Shown here piece by piece: positions 54,019 to 62,482 of a stretch of DNA of 64,000 bases; the first letter of the stretch is position 1, and each line of letters starts with the position of its first letter. This DNA comes from Anadara kagoshimensis (taxonomy: Eukaryota > Mollusca > Bivalvia > Arcoida > Arcidae), in NCBI GenBank assembly GCA_021292105.1, contig CM037871.1, positions 37,067,854-37,131,853 on the forward strand, given 5' to 3'. Position numbers and translations under genes: made by a program. The notes below the pieces were generated by a model that was given only the letters and a program-made list of their open reading frames with translations, did no database searches and was not told where the DNA came from.

Positions 54019-57000
54019 CTTACAGCAGTAACTATTAATGTTCAGTCGGGAATATTGACAGTTTTTGTTAATCTCTTCCTCTGAGAGAGAGAGAGAGAGA
54101 GCTTGAGTGCTTACAGCAGTAACTATTAATGTTCAGTCTGGATTATTGACAGTAATTGTTAATCTCTTCCTTACGAGAGAGAGAGAGAGAGAGAGAGAGA
54201 GTAAATGTTGCACACAGAACACTGTCAGTATTTGGTATATTTGGTATATGTGTATGAAAGAGAGGATGGTTTGTTATATAATTGGACTTATATTGCACCA
54301 TTGTGATGGAAAATGAATTTAAAAAAACCCCAACTTATTACAAATTGAGGTAAAAGAGAGGTACTCTCCCTAAAATAGCAGGACATTGATCCTAAAGGGA
54401 ACTGGGGAAAAATGCATCTTTATAATGCCATATTTGTAGATATAGTGGTCAAAATGGAGGGTTGGAAGGGGTTTACTGTTTTTTAAGATTACTAAGAAGG
54501 AAGATAACCAGTGTAAATACAGATGGTATCTCATTATGTGTTGTATAAATCTACTGAGGGATAATTGTTGTAATTAAGACCTTTGTGACATAACAATTAA
54601 AGTACTGAAAAGTTAGCTTAATATTAGGTGACCTAATGCAAGGATCAGGAAAACAGGAATTTCCTGGCAACATGACATTTTACGTTTAATATCCATTATA
54701 ATCCAAACAAAAATATCACAGATTAAATTCTTCATCATTTAATTAATGAAATTTCATTAAATAAAATGTTAATACATGTAAAATGTACTATACAATTCAT
54801 GTACTATGGGACCAATGCAGGTGTCTTGAACATTTAACAAAAGCATATTGCATCTATACACTTGCCGTGTTACAACATTCTGGTGACATTTCATATCTGT
54901 AGATTGTCACTAGTAAGATCACAGCCTCGTCTTTCTAAGCAGCTGATAATGACTTCACTTATGCAAATAATTACAACAGTTATAGTGAATCACTACAAAA
55001 CTTTAAAACATTTGTACAATTTATGCCACAATTTGAATTGTAACTTATTTTCTTCATAAAGTGTTTTTGGTCTATATATATAGTATGTCCCTAGTTAAAT
55101 CACAGGCAAGGTTAGCTAGGTAGGTGATAATAGTTGATGCTGAGGATCCTGTTGGGAACTGGGCCTCTTGCTTCCGGTGTGGAGTGCTGATGACAACAGG
55201 ACCACTTTCTGCTATTGTGAAGTGATCTTGGCAGCTGGACAGCTTGCTTTAAGCGTGGAGTCATGCTGGCAACCAGACATTTTGCTTCCAGTTTGGAGTG
55301 CTCTTGGCAACTAGTAAACCATTTGCTCGCAGTGTGGAGTGCTGTTGGCAATTGATTCCAATGTGTTGTTGGCAACTTGACCTCTCAATTTCAGTGTGAA
55401 GTGCTTTTGGCAACCAGACTTCTTGATTCCAGTGTGGATTGCTTTTGGCAACTGAATGTATTGCTTCCAGTTCTAATGTGGAGTGCTAATGGCAACTGGA
55501 CATTTTGATTCCAGTGTGGAGTGCTGTATGCAACTAGACCTTCTTATTCCAATAAAGAGTGCTGTATTTCACCCTTCCCCCACTTGAATAACCTAAATCT
55601 CAGTGACAATTAATGAAAAAATTCCCTTCCCCTGATGCCGGGAATCAGACTCAATGATATGATGCATTTTATAAAGGTATAGCCAACATTTATCTGTAAA
55701 TATTTGTCAACATCTGGCTGTCAATAATACCTGGATATCACCAGAACAGGTATGTCAATATTACCTGGAGATTTCAGGAATGTTTCACCAGGAAATACAC
55801 TTCTAGTATTAAACAGATTGTTTTAAGTTTACTCAGCTGAACTAATAAATATTGTCATCACAACCTTGATAACATCATTCTAATGTACAGATACCTTACA
55901 ATGATAACAATACATAGTGGAATAAATTAAACAATTAAATCATTGTTATAAATGACACCTCTGGAACAAGTACATGCTGATCATGTGAAGTATCTAGCAG
56001 GATTTTGCACAACTTAAGCCATCCTAACCCTACATTAAAATTTGGTAGATTACACATTTTCATCAGTGTAGCCTTGGTGGCCCAGTGGTCTATATTGTGT
56101 TCTTATGGATCTCACAGTGCCTCTCTGTCTCACTGCCTAGATTCAAACCAAACTCTGGCAGATCCTAATGTCAGAAAGTTACTCAGTTTGTTTGTCAAAG
56201 TTTGGTGGCTTTCTCTGGTAACTCCAGTTTCCTCCTCCATACATACACCAGTAACCTTGATATAAGTGAAAACCCAATTCCTCCACTTCACTCCACCCAC
56301 AACACTCAGTAATTCACGTAAGTCTTCACGACTCTTGTGCTGGATGATAATCTGAACCTGCAATCTCTCTCTTTGTATCATGTTTAACCAAAGGCATAGC
56401 ACAAAACGAACCCTCGCTGTACAGAGCTCACTTTCACAAGCCCAAAGCAAAGGTATAAATATCTGAACAACACATATCTATAACTGGCAATGTCTTGATT
56501 AAAATGAAATAAACTTCATTTGGGGCATAATATTCATTTGTAGTATTTTGTGTTCTGAAATCTCATAAATTTTGACAAATTTAACATCAAGCAATTCAAT
56601 TGGACATTTAAACACTGATCAGCCCCGCCCCCTCCATTAGATAATGGCTCACAACATTAACCAATGATATGCAAAATCAACAAACCCTAAATATTGACAG
56701 ACTATACTAGCACATGATCAAAGTTCAAGATCTCATTCAATTACAAACACAGACCTGAAGTGTATTCAAGTTGTTATGTAAACAGACTGTAGCTAAAATA
56801 TTCCCTATGTCAATATTGACTTATTGATCAAAATTTGTGTCATAATAAGGGGGTATACAAATATCAACTTATTATAACTCATAAAATGGCCACCAGTGCT
56901 GACTGACAATAATGACTCAGCCAAGCCTATTTTAAAAAATTTATTTTAAAAGAAGTTTTTTTTGTCAATGAAATTAATTTTTTTCAATTTTGATTGATAT

Positions 57001-60000
57001 GTTTCAAATTAAAAATGTCAATTTATTATATTGCTGAGTAAACTGAAATTGGAAGTGAAATGTTTACTAAGGGGATCTATAATATGTAAATTAAAAATTC
57101 TTTTATTTCATAATATTGTTTTGAAATATTTTAATTTATAGTACACACAACTTTCAAAGTACAGTGTAGCTCGCCTTTCTGCTCTTCATAAAAACTTAAA
57201 TATTGGACATTGATCTTCATGGCATGGGATAGGGTAGGGTTGGAAAGAGGGGATAAACTGTAGTCTTCAATTTTTTGGGATTAAGCCGCGGTGGGTAGTT
57301 TTTAATGGATAAAGCTTTGTCTTCTGTAATTTGGGATGGAGTGTGGTGGGGTTGGATGCGGTGGGGTGGGGAAGAGTAGGAAGTGGTTGAACTGCGATCT
57401 TCTGTACTTTGTACCGGAAGGTTAAAAACTATAAATGATTAACCTATAATGTATTTACATAAATATTTCTTTGCTTGAAGGTTTAACTTATGATCACCCA
57501 GATTGTAAGTCTCATCTGTAAAACCTTATTATAATGGCCCTCAATAACATTGCCAACTTATAATCTCCACACTATTTTGAAGTCCCAAATTCCATTTCTT
57601 CTGTGAATTTTTTTTAAAAAATAAACCTCATTTGATTTATTGCCAACCCCCCTTATAACATCAAATTTGACGTAACAAAAAGGTTTTATTGTGTTGTTGT
57701 TTGAAATCTGCTGGTAACCAAAAGCAAGAAAGTTGAAATCACTGAACATATGACTACGACTTCCATGGTATGTATTGGCCTTTTCAGATGAGATGTCTGA
57801 CAATAACATCAGATGACATGTCCTCACTTACACTTTTGTCCTCTTAGGACAATGTATTGTACTAAATATCTGAGTGATAGTCCATTGACATTACAGCAGG
57901 TGCCACTTCCAGGATGGGTCTAACCTTGAACAAGTAACTGGCAACAGACACTCAGCAAGATTGGCAATGAAAGTGACTCTCCACATAAGACACTAGAAGC
58001 CTTGGTCTGAATGTGACTGTCATTAGGAAACATTTAGCAGCTTCGGTCTTGAGATACCTGAACACAAGCTAGGCGAAATGAGTATGTGCAAGAGTCCTGA
58101 TCTGCTAATTTTTTTTATGGCATCTTTAAAATGCGCTAAAATATGGCTTACACTATACAATTTTCCATCATAAACCAATCAGCATATTATACTGTTACAG
58201 AGACAACCAGTAAAGGACTATGACAAGGTGAGACACCTTATTGAGTTTGAAAACTTACAACTTGACTACTGCATTCAGACAGTCTCTCATATAAAAAACA
58301 AAAACAAAAACAAATAACCAGCATCCATACTACCCATATCTTTGTTGTGAAGTGATCCAGACAGCATCACTATATTTGACATGTTTAGTAAGCCTTAGGG
58401 TTTAACAGGCAGATCTAAATCTTTTGAACTGTGGTGCTAGTGTCAGCAAGATACCGTAACACTAGACTATCCTTTTTGACCATGGCTTGAAGTGTGTATT
58501 ATGTGTGTGTCTGTTTTGTACTAGACTGAGACAGCAGTTACGGAGGTTGCAGTCCCACTAGTTCATTATCTTGACATCAGGTAAATCAGCAACAATGTGA
58601 AATGAAGTAACTTGCTTAAGGTCACAACATGTCCCTGTCAAGATTCATACCCATGACTTACGGATCTGGATTGAGTCTGACACTTTATCAACTGAGCTAC
58701 ATGCTTCAGCTTTACCTTTAAAATCTATTTATCTAATATTTTAAGAAGCATTAGGGTAAAATCCCTCTTTTATCACCTATAACACAAACACTTTAAGTGA
58801 AAATTTATCACCATTTTTTAATAAAGATTTTCAAAACAAAGTCAAACAGGGGTTATGAATCTCTAGTATAAAAATGTTTACAAATCAGCTGGGTAAGACT
58901 ATGATAAGAATTCTAGTATCAAAAATATTCAAATATCTCCTCTGATAAGTATACCATCGTAATCAACGAGGGACATGCAAACACCCAATCAATCTCCGTC
59001 TTAAGCTTTAAACAAACACAGATCAGTCAACAAATTTAAAATTGGATTCAAGCTCTCAATATGTTTGTCCTGCTTTAGTTAAGATTTGCAAAAACCCACT
59101 TTAGATCAGTTAGAGGGGGTATATTTTTATTTTAAAACCCCCCTGATATTACTTGTCCGTCAAGTCGTTTATTTGCTATAAGGCACATTCTTTCTCTCAC
59201 GTCTTTGAAACAAAATTGTGTTGATATTGGGTATCCCTATCTCTGTAATACACTATAGAGCTAAGCCACTGCTGCAGTAATCTGGAATGTCGGGTATCTA
59301 TTTGTTGTTTACTTAGAACATAGGAGTATACAAATAACGCCAATAGAATCGACCAATCATAAATCATCTTACAAATCAATACGGCATTATAATTCTTAAC
59401 TTCAAGTTAAATTAGCGAGCAGAAAATAGTAAAAAGGAACTTTGTGGGAGACTAAACACTCCAAATGTACCTAGTAAAATCCTTCAAGTTTTAATCTCCA
59501 AATCTTCATAGGAGATTTTATTCAAATAACGAACCTTTTGACGAATTCGGGGCAACATCATAGAAGTAAAATAAATGACAATGTTAAAATGATCCAAATG
59601 TGTTTAGATTGATTCCTGTTTTAGCTAAAATGACAGAGGTTAGATTATTATGAATGATAATTTAAAATCAAATCAAATGTGTCTATAACGAGAAATTTTC
59701 ATTAAATTAAAGAGCTTCTCTGTGAAATGCTAAGATACCTTGAATACGTACAAATCCTACACATAATACCAAAGCTGTCAAAAGATGAAACAAAAAAATC
59801 TGAATTTCTGAAAATATCTTAACTCATTCTGAAACTTTCTAACACCTAAAAGTAGTGTCTGAATTTTTCTGAACATTTTTATTTGTGTTCTTAATTTTGT
59901 CTGAAAATTCTGAATTCATTCTGAAAAATCATATGCTGACATTCAGACTTAAGCCAGAAAAGCTTAGAAATTTTCAGACAAAATTCAAACAACATTTTTC

Positions 60001-62446
60001 ATGAGGTTTTTTTTTTTTTTTTTGCAAATCTGGTAGACAAAAATCTTGACCAAAACTTATTTATAAGCTATTTGGACTTTGTTCAAGCTCGCTGGGAAAA
60101 AACTACAATGTTCTGTTTTAGCCATTCACCATGATTAGAATATCTTTCACAATGGTCTAAGGGAAATAACTCTATTTTCACAACTTCCAAACAAGAGTGA
60201 TGATGGTTACCACTCATGAACAAGTCATTTTTTACTGTATACTTATGCATCAAAAATAGCTTTACAGCAAATTTTAATTCTATTTCCTCAATGTACAATG
60301 TACATCTACACTTACAAAACAAATTTCACTAATAAACTGAACATTTGATGCTGAGGATGAAACATCAAGGAGAGAAAAATAGAAAAGAATTGGGTGATGA
60401 GACTTCAAAATAATGTGTAGATAAGAGAGGTGACATAGTTATTGTTAAAGGTCTTACTGAATTTGTCATCTGTCAAGGTTAATCCAGCTGATGTAAGCTG
60501 TTACTACGTTAACTGTTAAAATACTTCAGATTTTTTTTATTTCTAGGGTATCATATATAATCAGCAGGTGTCTGTCTACATCACAAGACGTGTTAGCGTA
60601 GGTAGGGAAAACCCACATTTCTCACTAATCTCAAGTAGAAGCTAAACGTGACTTAATAGTAATATTAAACTGATTCAAATAGCATGTACATACAGAGTAT
60701 CTAAGGTCAAGGTCACAGACAACCAAGACTGTTCAAGTCACAGACATCCAAGACTGTCCAAAGAACAGTTAAGCTTGTCTGCACTTCCAGAACATCAAAA
60801 TGCTAAAACACTTGTCCGTCAAACACCTTAACATACTAGGATGCTAATGTTAGGAAATGGGTATGACATAACTTGTAAAATGTACTACATAAGGCAATCT
60901 TGTCTATAAAGGCCACACAAGGGAACCAGTAAAAGTGGCCTTTATGGACAGGTGATCCTTATATATAGGTTCACCTGTACAAACAGGTGGTCCTTATATT
61001 ATTGAGATGACCTTTAAAGTGGGTTCGGCTGTAAATTTTTTTGGTGTTCTTTTTTTTTTTTGGTTCACTATAAATAGTTTACAAGTATTTTTTCACAATA
61101 TTACTTTAGTTTCCAATACTCATATCTTGTTCACCATCACTACTTTTAAAACTGCCAACATTTCTTCGGTCAGATTTTGGCATTATAAAGGGGTTTGGCA
61201 ATTAATTGAGGGAGACTTGTAATGAAAACACAGAAGTGATCTTTGTGGAGATATATGAGGTGACAAAGTCATGGCGGGGGATTAAAACAATGTGATGACA
61301 AAGTCATGGAGGGGGATTAAAACAATGAGGTGACAAAGTCATGGAGGGGGATAAAAACAATGAGGTGACAAAGTCATGGAGGGGGATAAAAACAATGTGA
61401 TGACAAAGTCATGGAGGGGGATTAAAACAATGTGGTGACAAAGTCATGGAGGGGGATTAAAACAATGTGTTATTGAACTTTTTTTTACATTATACTATAG
61501 CAAAATATTTAATCATTATACAAATGTTCTTTCTCTGTTTTCATGTATTTGTATTCTAGGTATCAAAAAGCCAAAAGATCATTGTAGCTCTCCTAAACAT
61601 CAAGTCCATTCAAAGAAACTTTAACCCAAAAAAACCTTTGTCTATTAAAAAAACCATAACAGAAACGCTTTAATACTGGATGACCATGTAGACTTTCTGT
61701 ACTACTAACACTAGCAAACTAATTCTGTGATTCACATAGAGTCCAACCTGTCTTAAAGGCCACCTCTATATAAGGACCACCTCCCTATAAAGGCCAACAG
61801 AATTGTATCCCTATTGTTCTTTATTCATATCAATTGAACCTGAATATAAAGGCCACCTGCCCATAAAGGCTACTTTTACTGGTTGCCTTAGATGGCCTTT
61901 ATAGACAGATTTGACTGTATAAATAATGACACATGATTGACCAAATTAGCTGTAACTGACACAGACCGATACAGCAAACGGGTAAGTTGAGCAAAGGTTT
62001 GTTGGGCGGATTGTAAATTTGCCATTGTCAGAGATACCCTAGAATAAATATTTTTCATTTGACATTCCAAACACGAGCAGATTCAATAAAGTTATCATCA
62101 TACTGAAGTTGTTATCATCAAACAAACAGTGGTTATGATAGCTTTATATCTTGTGTAATGTGTTAGAAGTTTGTATTGACATTTAGATAGAGACAGAGAT
62201 AGAGAGATGAAATGACTCATGTTATTTATGTTATTTATTTATACATCTCCTTCAACAATTATTACTTAAGTAAACAATCATGATCACAACTATTTCAAGA
62301 TAATTCTAGGTAATGATTTACTTGACTTCCAGACTTTATTTTATTTTTTTTACCATACACATGTACTTCATTCTGTAAATTCCTGGTCTGACACGTTGAA
62401 GTCAAGGCTCTTAATCCTCCATAGCAAATTCTGTAATATGTTCCAT

Positions 62447-62482
<36 letters not shown>

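Noticed and set aside
55112..56450. Minus-strand frames of 87 and 106 codons
   Set aside because: The first is a minisatellite by-product; the second is the antisense of a SINE-like repeat.
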